From Paraspadella gotoi (taxonomy: Eukaryota > Chaetognatha), in NCBI GenBank assembly GCA_051294375.1, contig CM119270.1, forward strand, positions 9,425,530 to 9,489,529: 64,000 nt of DNA, read 5' to 3'. This document shows, in pieces, positions 34,122 through 45,785 of this stretch. Within the stretch, counting starts at the first letter, position 1, and every line of letters begins with the position of its first letter. The notes below the pieces were generated by a model. That model was given only the letters and a program-made list of their open reading frames with translations, was not told where the DNA came from and did no database searches. The position numbers and the translations under genes are program-made.

Positions 34122-34194
<73 letters not shown>

Positions 34195-34765
34195 TATTAT
34201 TTATTTATTTTATTTATTTATTTTATTTATTTTATTCTGATTTTATTCTGTCACCACATTTAAGGAAAAACTCATGGGTTTTTGGTGAATAATAAAACGA
34301 GATTTTATTCTGAGAATAAAATAGTGACGGTGAGACACGCGCAGGAGTCCAGATCAATTCTACTGAAACTAAGGAAGCTAGGTCTATTTATATCTAGAGA
34401 AGAGGATCAGAGGCAAGGGGTATTTTTACAATTCCATTGTTTCTGAAAGCTGATTGGTCAATTTTGATTCCGCCTCAACCAATCATGATTCCAATTCTGC
34501 GGAATCATCCGTGCCTTTGATCCGATTTGCTTTGGTTTAGCTTGATTCTCCTACGATGGGTAGGACAGACGGACGGATGGACAGACCATACAGACAGAAA
34601 GACAGACGGACGGACAGACATCATTTTTGCATAATTTATCATAATTCGATGTTCTGATCTGATATAAGTGAATGCCCCAAAATATTTTGGGGGGCGGACC
34701 GACGGACCGACAAAGTGAATTATAGAGCCGGAATATGCTGTAAGCAGATCCGGCTAAAAATAGTT
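33800..34765 (-). repeat. Long dispersed repeat D, reversed copy with ~520-bp insert
   Basis: The reverse complement carries the markers of 16698-17330 in the same order, including the CCGT-type tract (34560-34620) and 'CGGATCTGCTTACAGCA'. DNA at about 34030-34550 is absent from the forward copy. Confidence 0.72.
34030..34550. mobile_element. Insert in dispersed repeat D with direct repeats and (ATT)n
   Basis: 'ATTTAAGGAAAAACTC.TGGG' with 'TTTTTGGTGAATA' occurs at 34066-34105 and 34258-34292, separated by (ATT)n at 34124-34195. Downstream, 34330-34550 is non-repetitive and holds ATTGG and CCAAT motifs, as promoters or LTRs do. Its class is unknown. Confidence 0.4.
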
Positions 34766-35928
34766 CGTAGAGAATATTCTTTGTCAGATTACGAGGACAT
34801 CTCCGAAAAAGACAAAGATTGAAACGACGACGACAATGACAATGACGAGGACAGGAATGGCAATGAATGCGACGACGACGACGACGACGTGGGTTTTATG
34901 CGATAAAATCCATCGGTAAATCAGTTCTCATCTGAAGATGAAGAGGATGAAAGAGAAGACTCATTGATTTTCAACGAGACGAGGGAGGATGAATGCGAGA
35001 GAAAGAGGGGGGCGGAAGGTGGGGGCGGAAGGCGGCGGAGGTGATCAAACTATGAATGAGGTGCGGTGAATGAACGGGCTTGCGTCTGACGAATGACTGG
35101 CGGGAAAATGTATGAGTTGGATGCGTTGAAATTGATGAACGCAATCAATTCGAAGAGTGAGACTCTTGATGGAAGTGTTACGTGGAACGAATGGAATAAC
35201 TTATAGATAGAATCAAAATAAGAATTAATATTTTGTGAGGGAAACAGAATAAAAAGTGAGCCAATTCAAGGAAGTAAAGTAAATTATCAAAGCTTTATTT
35301 ATATAAATATTTAAAGAAGCGAATTATTTTTGCATTGATTTTTTAAAATGATTTATCGAATTATTTTTGAGTCATTAAATTAATATTCTCAGTATGAACA
35401 ATATTTAGTAATAAGCTAGTCGTGGGTGAAGAACAAATAAGTGAAGAAAAAGTGGAGGCAGAAATGGCCTCATTCTAAAAAAAAGGAAAAAATAAATGGG
35501 AGAAGAAAAAGAAGAAAAAAGAAAAAAAAGCGGAAATGGAGAAAAGTGAGGAGAAAAGAGGCGTCAGAAAAGCGATAGCAAGTTAGATGAAATATGAATA
35601 ATATAAATCACTTGCGGTAATTACTACAAAATATTTTATCAAGGTCATTACTTCGTTAATTAATTTATGTCTTTTAGTTTAAGTAATCATAATAAGTCAC
35701 AGTTATAAATATATCTGTTTATTAAACACCCCATGCAGCATAATTGATTTTTAGATCCAATTTCTTTAAATACTTTAAATATTTTAAACATTTTAAATAT
35801 TTTATTTAAAAGAAACGAAAAATGTAAAAAAGACACAGAGAGGTAAATTGCAGAGATGTTTTGCAAGTGCCAAAGGGCAAATAGAACTAAATAACTGGCA
35901 ATAGCCAACAAGAACTTTCATATACATT

Positions 35929-35930
<2 letters not shown>
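34766..35930. other. Unassigned DNA with (GAC)n
   Basis: Short (GAC)n at 34869-34890, GA-rich GC patch at 34990-35045, then AT-rich. No gene is supported. Confidence 0.35.
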
Positions 35931-35991
<61 letters not shown>

Positions 35992-36000
35992 CTCTCTCCT
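35931..36000. repeat. (TC)n microsatellite / polypyrimidine tract
   Basis: Nearly pure TC directly upstream of the candidate exon; it may extend its polypyrimidine tract. Confidence 0.9.
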
Positions 36001-36039
36001 TCACTTACTCAATCCTCACTCACCTCTCCCTCTTTCCAG

Positions 36040-36121
36040 GCGAGAATTTCTGATGGATCGCGACCAAAAGGATTTTCGCGATTCGACAGTCCACCTCCGT
36101 CGAGCAAGGGTCAGGGATAAG
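36040..36121 (+). CDS. Candidate internal or first coding exon
   Basis: The segment is bounded by a long pyrimidine tract ending CTCTTTCCAG (acceptor AG 36038-36039) and a consensus donor AAG|GTAAGT (GT at 36122). One frame is open throughout: after one leading base it reads R-E-F-L then an ATG (36053) and 22 more residues ending RRARVRDK. The two other frames close. The peptide is hydrophilic and basic (MDRDQKDFRDSTVHLRR...) and I do not recognise the family. If transcription starts nearby, the ATG could be the initiator; otherwise it is an 82-bp phase-dependent internal exon. No neighbouring exon of the same gene was identified, and a gap lies 640 bases downstream. Confidence 0.45.
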
Positions 36122-36299
36122 GTAAGTTTGTTTACGCGGAGGTCACTCTTTCGAGTGAACAGCCTGATTTATTTACGAAAGCAAAGAAATGAGAAAATGA
36201 GAAACGGGGTGGGGGAAGTTGAGCCTAAAATCTAATATCGTGATTCTAATTCATTTGCATGAACTTTCTCTCTGTGTGTCTCACTACTCTTCTTCTCCT

Positions 36300-36300
<1 letters not shown>
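36122..36300 (+). other. Putative intron start
   Basis: Non-repetitive DNA following the donor site; no second exon recognised before the TC tract. Confidence 0.25.
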
Positions 36301-36348
<48 letters not shown>

Positions 36349-36420
36349 TTCTCTCTCTTTCTCTCTTTCTATCTCTCTTTCAGTAGCTCTCATTCTTGAT
36401 ATCTCTCTCTCTCTCCCTCA
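36301..36420. repeat. (TC)n microsatellite
   Basis: Long TC tract with TTTC and TATC interruptions. Confidence 0.9.
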
Positions 36421-36757
36421 CTCGTTTCAAAAAATGGACATGAAATTATGATCCTCCGCATAAATCCGTATTTCCCTTATTAAATAACGTGGGGCTGGCT
36501 GACACATGTCTCGATCACTGCTTGCTCGAATAGTTGGCAATGCTTATTAACAACTAATTGTTGTAAACGAATAAAACCCATATATTAACATTAGCTTCGA
36601 AGCTTTTCGGATAGAACTTGGGTTTTTTGAAGCCATGGCACTGAAATTCGTTGGTTGAAGTGACTCCGACAAGATGAATGAATGAATGAATAAGTAGACA
36701 ATTATGGCAACAGCAGTGTTGCCTGTGAAGCCCATTGGGATGGGGCATCTCACTGTT

Positions 36758-37000
36758 NNNNNNNNNNNNNNNNNNNNNNNNNNNNNNNNNNNNNNNNNNN
36801 NNNNNNNNNNNNNNNNNNNNNNNNNNNNNNNNNNNNNNNNNNNNNNNNNNNNNNNNNNNNNNNNNNNNNNNNNNNNNNNNNNNNNNNNNNNNNNNNNNNN
36901 NNNNNNNNNNNNNNNNNNNNNNNNNNNNNNNNNNNNNNNNNNNNNNNNNNNNNNNNNNNNNNNNNNNNNNNNNNNNNNNNNNNNNNNNNNNNNNNNNNNN
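36758..37000. other. Assembly gap (243 N)
   Basis: Run of N. Open frames that cross it are meaningless. Confidence 0.99.
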
Positions 37001-37139
37001 GAGGCGGTGTGAATATACCGCCACACAATCTCCAAAGAAGGAAAACAGTGTTTCTAATTAAAAATCAGTTAACACTGAAAGCATGATATGTATCAACTGT
37101 TATAAGCTGACCCCGGCTAGCTACGGCTAGCTATATTTC

Positions 37140-37500
37140 ATAAGGAGTGGGAGTGTGCGGAATGTGCGGAGGACCGAGGTGCGGGAGTAAGGACGAGAGT
37201 GCCCAGGCGGATGAGGGCGGCTGCAGAGGCAAGCTCCGGATGCGTTCATCCTGTCCTTGTTTACTCCGCGAGAAGAACGAGTTTTGTCGGCAGTTGCAGC
37301 GGTGGCGGCGGCGGCGGCGGCGACTTTTTTATGCTTCGAATAAATCCCGTCCGAGACACGAAAATAATTCCCGCCCTCATTTTCGGTCCAGCGCTCTCTC
37401 TCAATCACGCGCCAGTTCGAGTTGTTACGTTGACAAATTGTTCCCGGAGAATCAGGGATATATTATCTCGCTCGCTGTTTAGAGAAGGGAAAAAAGGGTA
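37140..37500. other. GC-rich, CpG-containing island
   Basis: Locally GC-rich with (GGC)n at 37303-37322, unlike its AT-rich neighbours. It could be a promoter or 5' exon region. Frames in it have no recognised domain. Confidence 0.3.
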
Positions 37501-37902
37501 TTCAGTTTGGTCCCATGTGACTGTGTCTATCCGTCCATCTGTCTGTATCTTTCTTTTTCTCTCTCTTTCGAGACTTCTCATCAAATCCGTCCAATTAAAA
37601 GTGAAAGGAATTTTTCAACCGTAAAAAATAACTGCGCGACACAAACGGGTCAATATTTTCTGCTTGGAAATAAAACCCTTCGTTTCATTTGCATAAACGC
37701 TTCATTGAGCTAATCATTACCTCTCCGTCTCTTTCGCTCTCCCTATTATTTTTTATCTCTTTTCTGTGCCTTCTCTATCTTTCGCTCTTCTCGTAATACT
37801 TTTACATTCTTAATACACCTATTTTCCACTAATTCTCAATATTTTTAAACCGTATAATAACTTCTCTTACTCTACTCTCATCTCTCTCTCTCTTCTTCTC
37901 AT

Positions 37903-37933
<31 letters not shown>

Positions 37934-39420
37934 CACATCTCTACTCTCTCATGATACAATTTGAACCTTGATTGACGGAGACATCATACGTCCATCGTCA
38001 AAATAACTAATCGTTTACGCGCGAGCGGCCCAAGAGCAATGAAAGACTCTCTCTCTCTCTCTCTCCTCTCTCTCAATCTCTCTCATCTCTCGCTCTCTCT
38101 CTCTCTCTCTCTTTCTCTCTATCTCTCTCTAATTAACTTACACCCTATCTTCGTATAATCTTTTAGTTCCATTAGGATATCACAAAAAAATTAAATTATA
38201 AGAGCTATGATTTGAATGTGTGGAATGTGATAGAGAGTGAGATGATAGGAGAATCCAACTGGATAGAAGGTTATACCGAAAAATAGTAGTAGTTTACAGG
38301 ACCGATAATTTGAGACGTTGAGAAAAAGATGTGACGAGAGAGAAGATGACTCGAGTCTGAGAGAGAGATGAGTTAGAAGAGAAACGATGAGACGAGAGAG
38401 AGAAAGATGAAGATGAGAGAAAACGAAGGATAGGAAAGGGATCAATAAAAAATTGGAAACCACCTAGTTTTTTTCCCCAAAATTTCCACTTTTATCAAAT
38501 AAAAATGGCGGGAAACCGTCGCTGGAGGGCTTAAACCAGCAGGTTCCCTGCGTGAGGAAGGTTACATTTGACGAGAAGCGGTTAATGATGAGTAGAGACG
38601 AGAGAGAGAGAGAGAGAGAGAAAAGATTCGCAAGATGACGAGAGAGGTAGAGAGAGAGAGAGAGGGAGAAGAGCAGAGAAGAAGACGAGAGAGATGAGAA
38701 GTTAGATGACACTGAGAGAGAGAGACAAAGAATCTTAGAAGCGATATGGCAGATTGAGGAAATCCTAACCGCGTGAAAACTTCGTCATTTGGTTTTTAAT
38801 CCTCATCGTAAAAATCGGCGAGCCGGAGGAGAACATCCCCGTTAAAAAACATGACATTATAGGCCAACTACATATTTTTTGTGGGGATAGAGTTACCATC
38901 TCTTTTCTCTCTTCTCTTTTTCTTCCATTCTCTCTCTATCTCTTTCTCGCTTCCTTCTCGTTCTCTGAGTTTCAACACGCAATGTTTATGCCATAAACTT
39001 TGATCCAAAGGGGAATTCTCTCTACTCGGGCTTCGACCCTTGAGGCCAAAAGTAAGAGCACTCTTTCTAATTTTTCAGGTGGATCAAACTGGCTTCTTCT
39101 GGGGCTTTAATTACGTTCTGCTGCGACTTTGAAGCAGCTGACCTTTCGACAAATTCAAGGCATAACTTTTACCTTTTACCTTTTACGATACAAAGCAATG
39201 AATTGCAAAATCCAATCACTGTTTATTTTTCAGTTTGGTTTATTACATTTTGTTTCTTTCTTCCATTCATTTGTTTCGTTTCATGTTTTATTTTATTTCC
39301 CTTTTTTCTCATTCATTGCAATCATTCCGTTCGGTTCGTTGCTTTCCATGCTTTGCTTGTTTCGGTCATTTTCTTTATTTATTCCTTCTAAAGAATGGGA
39401 GGAAGACAGCGATGGGAAAG
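37501..39420. other. TC/GA-rich unassigned DNA
   Basis: TC tracts at 37880-37940 and 38046-38130, GA tracts at 38590-38690. There is an R3-unrelated GC patch at 38500-38570 and T-rich DNA at 39220-39390. No gene is supported. Confidence 0.4.
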
Positions 39421-39423
39421 AGA

Positions 39424-39532
<109 letters not shown>

Positions 39533-39850
39533 ACAAATCAAAGGAGGGAAAAGGAAGTGGAATTATAATCTCATTCCAATTATGGTTTTCGCTAATCTCT
39601 TTCTGAGTAGTTTTCTTTGCGCCATCTCTCGGTGACATTCGCATTCAGAGAGAAGAACAAAAGACGATCCAGAGTCAAGATGAAGGCGACTTTCTCGAGC
39701 CTCGTCAATCGGAGTTTTTCATTAATTCGCGTTTTGGAAAAAAAGTTACTACTACTAAATTTAAGATTTTAAAGGATAAAATCTCGAATGTATCAGATAA
39801 AATTATCTCGGCGATCAGCTCAATTCACACACTGAAAGGCTAAACCTTAT

Positions 39851-40069
39851 ATGGCAGGTCAATTTATCACGAATGTGAGCGGACCTTTTGATCCTATTTT
39901 TCCTAAAGATAAATTGGGTATACAAACTGCCTGTTGGACTCCACCAAACCTTCGTGCTGCAATACGTCTTCAAAGCCTCCCTCCTGCTAAATCCAACGGG
40001 TGTTCCGATTCTACGCTCGGCCCGTTTTTCAGAAAAACCCGCGACAAACAAAACCGCAGAGGATCGTGA
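39851..40069 (+). CDS. Hypothetical 72-codon open frame
   Basis: The ATG frame has balanced, protein-like composition (MAGQFITNVSGPFDPIF..., Pro- and Arg-rich C-terminus), unlike the low-complexity frames nearby. No family is recognised, no splice sites were chosen and no homologue is in the window. The overlapping frame at 39888 and a minus-strand frame weaken it. It may be chance. Confidence 0.15.
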   Translation: MAGQFITNVSGPFDPIFPKDKLGIQTACWTPPNLRAAIRLQSLPPAKSNGCSDSTLGPFFRKTRDKQNRRGS

Positions 40070-40194
40070 AAAAATAAGATCGTTTCGGGTAGACATCGTG
40101 AAAAAAAGGCGGGAAGAAAAGAGACCGTGAAAATAGACGAGGGGAAAAAGGCAGGACGGTGAAAAGACTCGTGAATGTTTCATACGTCGTAGAA

Positions 40195-40470
40195 AATTAA
40201 GACGTTTTAAAAGGTAATTGAAAGAAGAAAAAAAAGGAGACGAGGGACTGGAAGCCGCGGAGGAAAAAGAAAAGAAATTGAAAGAAAAAAAGAGGAGATG
40301 AGGGACTGGAAGCCAGGGAGGAAAAAGAAAAGAAATTGAAAGAAAAAAAGACAGGAACAACGAGTGACGTTGGAATGCCAGGGAGGAAAAAGAAAAAGAA
40401 ATTATGGAAAAGGATAAAAAGAGAGAGACGAAGGTCTGCGGAAGCCCTGGAGGAAAAAGAAAGAAAATGG
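40195..40470. repeat. ~58-bp purine-rich minisatellite
   Basis: Three to four units with 'GAGGGACTGGAAGCC' and 'GAGGAAAAAGAAAAGAAATT'. Confidence 0.7.
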
Positions 40471-40554
40471 AAAGAGAAAAAAGAGAAGAGAGCGGCTCTG
40501 GAACACAGCGAAGAAGAAAAGAAGGAAAGAGAACGAGAAGAGACGAATAGGGGA

Positions 40555-42420
40555 ACAGTGACGCGAGCGACATCACTCCGAGGGGACAGGAAATCGTTAA
40601 TGAGAACTGGAGGAAAGAGAGGAGCGAGAACGGAGTACGGAAAGGTGAGCTACTCGGAGAACTTCACCGAAGCGGGAGGAATAGTAATTGGTCATAAGAC
40701 GTAGAGGACAAACAGGGAGAGAAAGTTAACGAGAAGGGAGAAAGGAGCATAGAAGGAGAAAGGAAGGTAAACGCTCGTTGGGAGGACATCACGAGGGGAG
40801 GAAATCGTTTAAATGAGAAGGGGAGGAAAGGAGAGGAGTCGCAGGAAGGAAGATAGGAAACTAACGCATCCGGAGGACATCCAACGAGGGCGAGGAAAAT
40901 CCGGTTAATATAATGAGACAAGGGCAGAGAAAGGAGGAGGAGACAGAATCGATAGGAAAGTGACGCGTGAGAACATCCGATGCAGGGGAGCGAAATCAAT
41001 TAATTTGAGAAGGAGGAAAGGAGGAGGCAGAAGAGAGAATAGAAAGGTAAACGTGGAGGGACATTCACGAGGCTCACGGAAATGTGGTTAATGAGAAGGC
41101 GAGGAAAGGAGGAGGAGAAGGATATAGGAAAGGTGCAGGCGTGAGGACATCACAGACGGGGAAGGGAAATCATTTTAATTGAGATTTAGGGAGGGGAAGG
41201 AGGAGGCAGAAGGAGATAGGAACAAGCGTCGAGGCGCCATGAGCAACAAGAATGTGACCAAAACGCGCGAGGAGCCATCACCGGCAGGGGAGCGAAATCG
41301 TTAGATGAGAAGGAGGACAAGGAGGAGAGAAGGTAAGATAGGAAAGGTGCAGCGTGAGGACATCACGAGGGGAGGAAATAGTTAATGAGAAGCGGAGGAA
41401 AGGAGGAGGAGAAAGGAGATTAGGAAAAGGGTGAGCGGTGAAGAAAATCATGGAGGGAGAGGAAATTGTTAATGATAAGAGAGGAAGGAGGGAGAGGAGA
41501 AGAAGGAGATAGGAAAGCGTGAGAGCGATGGATAAAGACATCAGGCTCCTGGGAGGGGGGGAAATCGGTTTAATGCTAGTAGAAGGGAGACAAGGATGGA
41601 GAGGAAGAGAGATAGGAGGATTAAGGAAAGGTGAACGGTGGAGACATCACAAGGGGAGGAAATCATTAATGAGAAGGGAGGAAAGGAGAGGAGAAGTGAT
41701 GATAGGAAAGGGTAGACCCGAGACCCACGACAGGCGACTCCAGGTGAGGACATTCACACGAGCGGAGAGGAAATTCTATTGTTAAATGAGAAGGGATGCG
41801 AATAGTTAGGACGGAGATAAGGAGGCATCGTATGAAAAAGCCTGTGAGCGCCTCTGAGAAACATAACCACCTCGAGGTGCGAAGGAAATTGTTAATGTAC
41901 TAACGGTAGCGGAAAAGAGTGAGGAGAAGAAGGAGATTAGGAAAGGATTTTGCGAGCTCCTGAGGAATCGACGCAGCGGGAGGAATATCATTAATGGAGA
42001 GGCGGAGGACACGTGAGGACAAGGAGAGAGAGAGATAAGGTAAGAGTTGATTTCAGCAGCTTTGAGCGAACATCACAACGAGTGACGAAATTTTGTTTAA
42101 TGAGGAAGGGAGGAAAGGAGGAAAGGAGAAGGCGAGTAGGAAAGGTAACGCGTGCGAACATTACGAGGGGCGAAGGAAATCTCTGTTTTAATTTGACGAG
42201 TGCGGGTGGAAAAAGGAGGAGGAGAAGGATGATAGGAAAGGTGGTAAATACGCCCTGCATCCGTCTCTCGTACCTTTCTTCCCGAGGACCATCACAGAGA
42301 GAGGACTGAAATTGTTAATGATAAGGGAGGAAATCGTTAATGAGATGGGAGGAAAGGAGGAGGAGAAGGAGATTGGAAAGGTGAGCGCGGGGGCGACAGA
42401 GGGATACAAATTTGAAGATT
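40555..42420. repeat. Purine-rich tandem array, ~75-90-bp unit, noisy copies
   Basis: Recurring blocks are 'GAGGACATCACGAGGGGAGG', 'AAATCGTTAATGAGAAGGG' and 'GGAGGAGAAGGAGATAGGAA', about 20 or more copies. Copies differ mainly by single-base insertions and deletions scattered along the unit. Minus-strand Ser/Pro/Phe-rich frames are repeat translations. Confidence 0.85.
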
Positions 42421-42865
42421 GAGCGTGAAAAGGAATAATGATCGGGTAGGAGGAATAATGGGAGGAAAAGAAAGACGAAAAGAGGAAGGAGGAAGATTAT
42501 AATCTTCCTCCTTCCGAAAGTTAAAGGTGTTGCGTCACGGGCCCTTTATTTTGTAAACGCAATTAGCAATGATTACGTAATTAGGGTTAGAAAGAACAGT
42601 TTCCTTCTCGTCTCACGAAGAAAAGGATTACTTCGAGTTTTTGTTTAAATAAATCGATATATTTTTTTAAAGGAAAAAATCGAAATAAGGGACTGCTCTG
42701 CTGCTGACAAACAAAAAAGCAATGATATTTTCGCAATAATTTACGTTAAAAAAAACTTGGAGAAAATTAGAATATAAAATACAGGAAAAGGAGATGGCAG
42801 CAGTCAAAGATGAGTACGACTCAGAAATTCATGAATATTTCCGGTTAACACATTTTTAAAGAGAG
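42421..42865. other. Unassigned DNA
   Basis: Short inverted 'GGAGGAAGATTATAATCTTCCTCC' hairpin type at about 42488-42512. Otherwise nothing recognised. Confidence 0.4.
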
Positions 42866-43044
42866 NNNNNNNNNNNNNNNNNNNNNNNNNNNNNNNNNNN
42901 NNNNNNNNNNNNNNNNNNNNNNNNNNNNNNNNNNNNNNNNNNNNNNNNNNNNNNNNNNNNNNNNNNNNNNNNNNNNNNNNNNNNNNNNNNNNNNNNNNNN
43001 NNNNNNNNNNNNNNNNNNNNNNNNNNNNNNNNNNNNNNNNNNNN
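42866..43044. other. Assembly gap inside a (GA)n tract (179 N)
   Basis: GAGAG precedes and (GA)n follows the gap, so the missing sequence is probably GA repeat. Confidence 0.95.
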
Positions 43045-43279
43045 GAGAGAGAGAGAGAGAGACATTCGAGTCTTTTCCGCGAGTCTTGCTCGTTTACTTC
43101 GTTTCATGAGAGTTGAAAATTCAACGAAATTTTATTCACACTCATGTTGATGGTTTTCCTCACGCGCCCGGCTCTCTCTCTAGTTCTAACTGACTCTCTC
43201 TTACTTACCAACTGACTTTTTCTGTCTCTCCCTCTTTCTTTCCATCCGTGAGATCTCACAGCTCGTTTTCAGTGAAAGG

Positions 43280-43363
43280 ATGGAGAACCTTCTGTCGCTT
43301 CACTTGGAAAACAAAACGCATACATTGAGTCGCAGATCACCTTGGAAACAGCTTGTCGCTTCC
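43280..43363 (+). CDS. Open frame truncated by gap
   Basis: ATG at 43280 opens a 28-codon frame (MENLLSLHLENKTHTL...) that runs into the gap at 43364. It could be a first coding exon or chance. No domain can be judged. Confidence 0.15.
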
Positions 43364-43749
43364 NNNNNNNNNNNNNNNNNNNNNNNNNNNNNNNNNNNNN
43401 NNNNNNNNNNNNNNNNNNNNNNNNNNNNNNNNNNNNNNNNNNNNNNNNNNNNNNNNNNNNNNNNNNNNNNNNNNNNNNNNNNNNNNNNNNNNNNNNNNNN
43501 NNNNNNNNNNNNNNNNNNNNNNNNNNNNNNNNNNNNNNNNNNNNNNNNNNNNNNNNNNNNNNNNNNNNNNNNNNNNNNNNNNNNNNNNNNNNNNNNNNNN
43601 NNNNNNNNNNNNNNNNNNNNNNNNNNNNNNNNNNNNNNNNNNNNNNNNNNNNNNNNNNNNNNNNNNNNNNNNNNNNNNNNNNNNNNNNNNNNNNNNNNNN
43701 NNNNNNNNNNNNNNNNNNNNNNNNNNNNNNNNNNNNNNNNNNNNNNNNN
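43364..43749. other. Assembly gap (386 N)
   Basis: Run of N between two possible coding segments. Confidence 0.99.
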
Positions 43750-43930
43750 AGTAAATGTCGAACAGTGACATTTTTCGGGCGACGCGGTAATTTTTCGCGA
43801 CACCCGGATGTTCGCTCTTTATTTCCAATTACATCCCTTCGCCTTCGTTCCTCAAGCTTTATGTCGGACGCACAAAAGTATTCGAAATCTTCGTATGATG
43901 AAAGAGAAATTGTGATTCTCTAATGTATTG

Positions 43931-44227
43931 ATGATTAAACTCGGGGCGACAGCGAGTTCTAAACGTCTTTGTCTTTTAATACTGTTCATTAGCATTTATG
44001 TTTATAGTAATCATTTATTGCGAAATAAGGCTTGCGACATCATTCGCAATGATTTATCCCAGGGAGATTATTTAAGTCAACGTGAGAAGATTCATCAAGA
44101 GGAGACGAATAATATTCAAGAGATAATTCATCCTAATGGAAGCGTTCCACACGAATTTCGAGTTTGGCCACCAACTGAATCTTCTATATGTCCGCAGAAC
44201 ATACGAACATACTGCATAGGCAATTAG
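43931..44227 (+). CDS. Hypothetical type II membrane protein, N-terminal part
   Basis: A 98-codon frame from ATG 43931 (MIKLGATASSKR...). The short basic N-terminus is followed by a single hydrophobic segment at residues ~12-25 (LCLLILFISIYVYS), then a polar region with an N-glycosylation motif (NGS) and two cysteines near the end. This layout (short cytosolic tail, signal anchor, lumenal stem) is that of Golgi type II enzymes such as glycosyltransferases, but no catalytic domain is present, so that is only an inference. The frame may continue by splicing (a CCGCAG lies at 44192-44197, and no consensus donor is obvious) or end at TAG 44227. A TTG three bases upstream is not a likely start. 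Codon use is non-repetitive, unlike most frames here. Confidence 0.4.
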   Translation: MIKLGATASSKRLCLLILFISIYVYSNHLLRNKACDIIRNDLSQGDYLSQREKIHQEETNNIQEIIHPNGSVPHEFRVWPPTESSICPQNIRTYCIGN

Positions 44228-44869
44228 GCAATTAGGCATGCCTAAGCTCGATCTTACGAAAACGCTTTGAAATTTCTTCGAGGTTTCATTTAAATCCCGA
44301 TTGTACTTTACGATTTAGTTGAAGTTGTTTTTTACACTTAGAAGTTCGTTTTTCTATTTAACCTCGATTTCATGCACTTGTATCTATTTCTGGCAAAACA
44401 GTTGCCAATCTCTAGCAATAAGTGAAGAGTTTTCTAGGCATTCAACCGTTTTTATATCTTTACCAAATTCTTGTCTACATAATCATTTACCGCTCACTAT
44501 TTAATCAAGAAAATCTCTCCAAATACCAAATACCAAAGTCCAATAACCCAAAAATCGTCGGCCAAACGTCGGTAAAATAGCGGCATTTAGTCGGTCTGTT
44601 GTCGAAATAAATAACGATTGGAAGGCAGGAAAAGTAAAATAGCGTAATGAAGTAATCTCTTTTAATTAAAACAGATTTTCTAGAGTTTTGGATTTGAGAA
44701 CTTTCGCGGGGTCGAGGGGCTGAGAGGGCGAGGGGGAGATTCTTGGAGATCGAGGTGGGGGGGTTGAATGGTTGTGAAAGAAACCTTTGGGGGGAGAGAA
44801 AGAAAAAGAGACTAAATTCAGGATGATGCCTCAAGAAAAGGTGAAGAAAAAAGATGTTGGGGGTTGAAT
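44228..44869. other. Unassigned DNA before the inverted duplication
   Basis: Short 'GGCAATTA' tandem at 44219-44237. No further gene recognised. Confidence 0.4.
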
Positions 44870-45679
44870 TTCGAAGTGGATAGGCTAGAGAAGGGCTGTA
44901 GTAGTGTGTTGGAGTGGTTGAGGATCGCCGAGAGGAAAGCGGGCTTTCCTGTCGGAGGAGAGGAATGAGGAAAACGAATAGAGGGACAAGGGAGGAGACC
45001 TCATTTTAAAATGGACCACATTCACGAAAAATAATAAATTTTAGTTTTTCTTTTTCGATCTAAAATTCTTGTTTAAATTTAATCAAAGTTGTATTGAAAA
45101 TGATTTAAATTAATTGATTGAAAAAAAAATAGTTTTTTCAAAATCGCCCTTGAAAATGGAAAGTTCACCAGCCTCTCCTCCTCCTCCTCCTCCTCCTACT
45201 CTTCCCCCACCTCCTCTTCCTCTCCTCCCCTCTCCCCCTCATGCCCCCTCTACCCATTTCAGGAATCCAATCCTGGTAAAAACCTTTGCTCGATTTTTTT
45301 TAGTTGGGGAGTGAGCGAATGAGCTTCCCTGGTCAATCCAGTTTTTACCACGAACCATTTATTTTTATTTGTTGATTTTTCTTTTCTTTTTTTCTTTTTT
45401 TTTTTAAATTTTTTTTTCTCCTGCTTCCGTGCATCGAATTATCGCCCCAGACCTGAAAAAGTTCGTTATCTACGGTTCGCGTTCGCGCAACGAACGGACA
45501 TTACGAACTTTGTTACGAACGAGAATCGTAATAACGAAAGAAAGGACGACGACGACGACGACGACGACGAGGGCGTCGAAAGTTTTGAGGTCTTCACTCG
45601 TTCAACGAAATTCGGATTAGGGCTGAAGTCGATATCGGAAATCTCGATAATAACAAGGAGATGGGGCGCCGAGCGAGAG

Positions 45680-45698
45680 AAGAGAGAGGATAGAGAAG

Positions 45699-45739
<41 letters not shown>

Positions 45740-45785
45740 GAGTAGAGAGAGGAGAGAGAGAGAGAGAGAGAGACAGAGAGAGATA
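45680..45785. repeat. (GA)n microsatellite in left arm
   Basis: Interrupted GA; the right-arm counterpart is the TC tract at 56868-56985. Confidence 0.9.

Noticed and set aside
34770-34830. Short acidic coding segment after the dispersed repeat
   Set aside because: Fewer than 20 codons before a stop and no splice sites; likely chance next to (GAC)n.
39815-40576. 253-codon minus-strand frame
   Set aside because: Low-complexity Ser/Phe/Leu product of purine-rich repeats.
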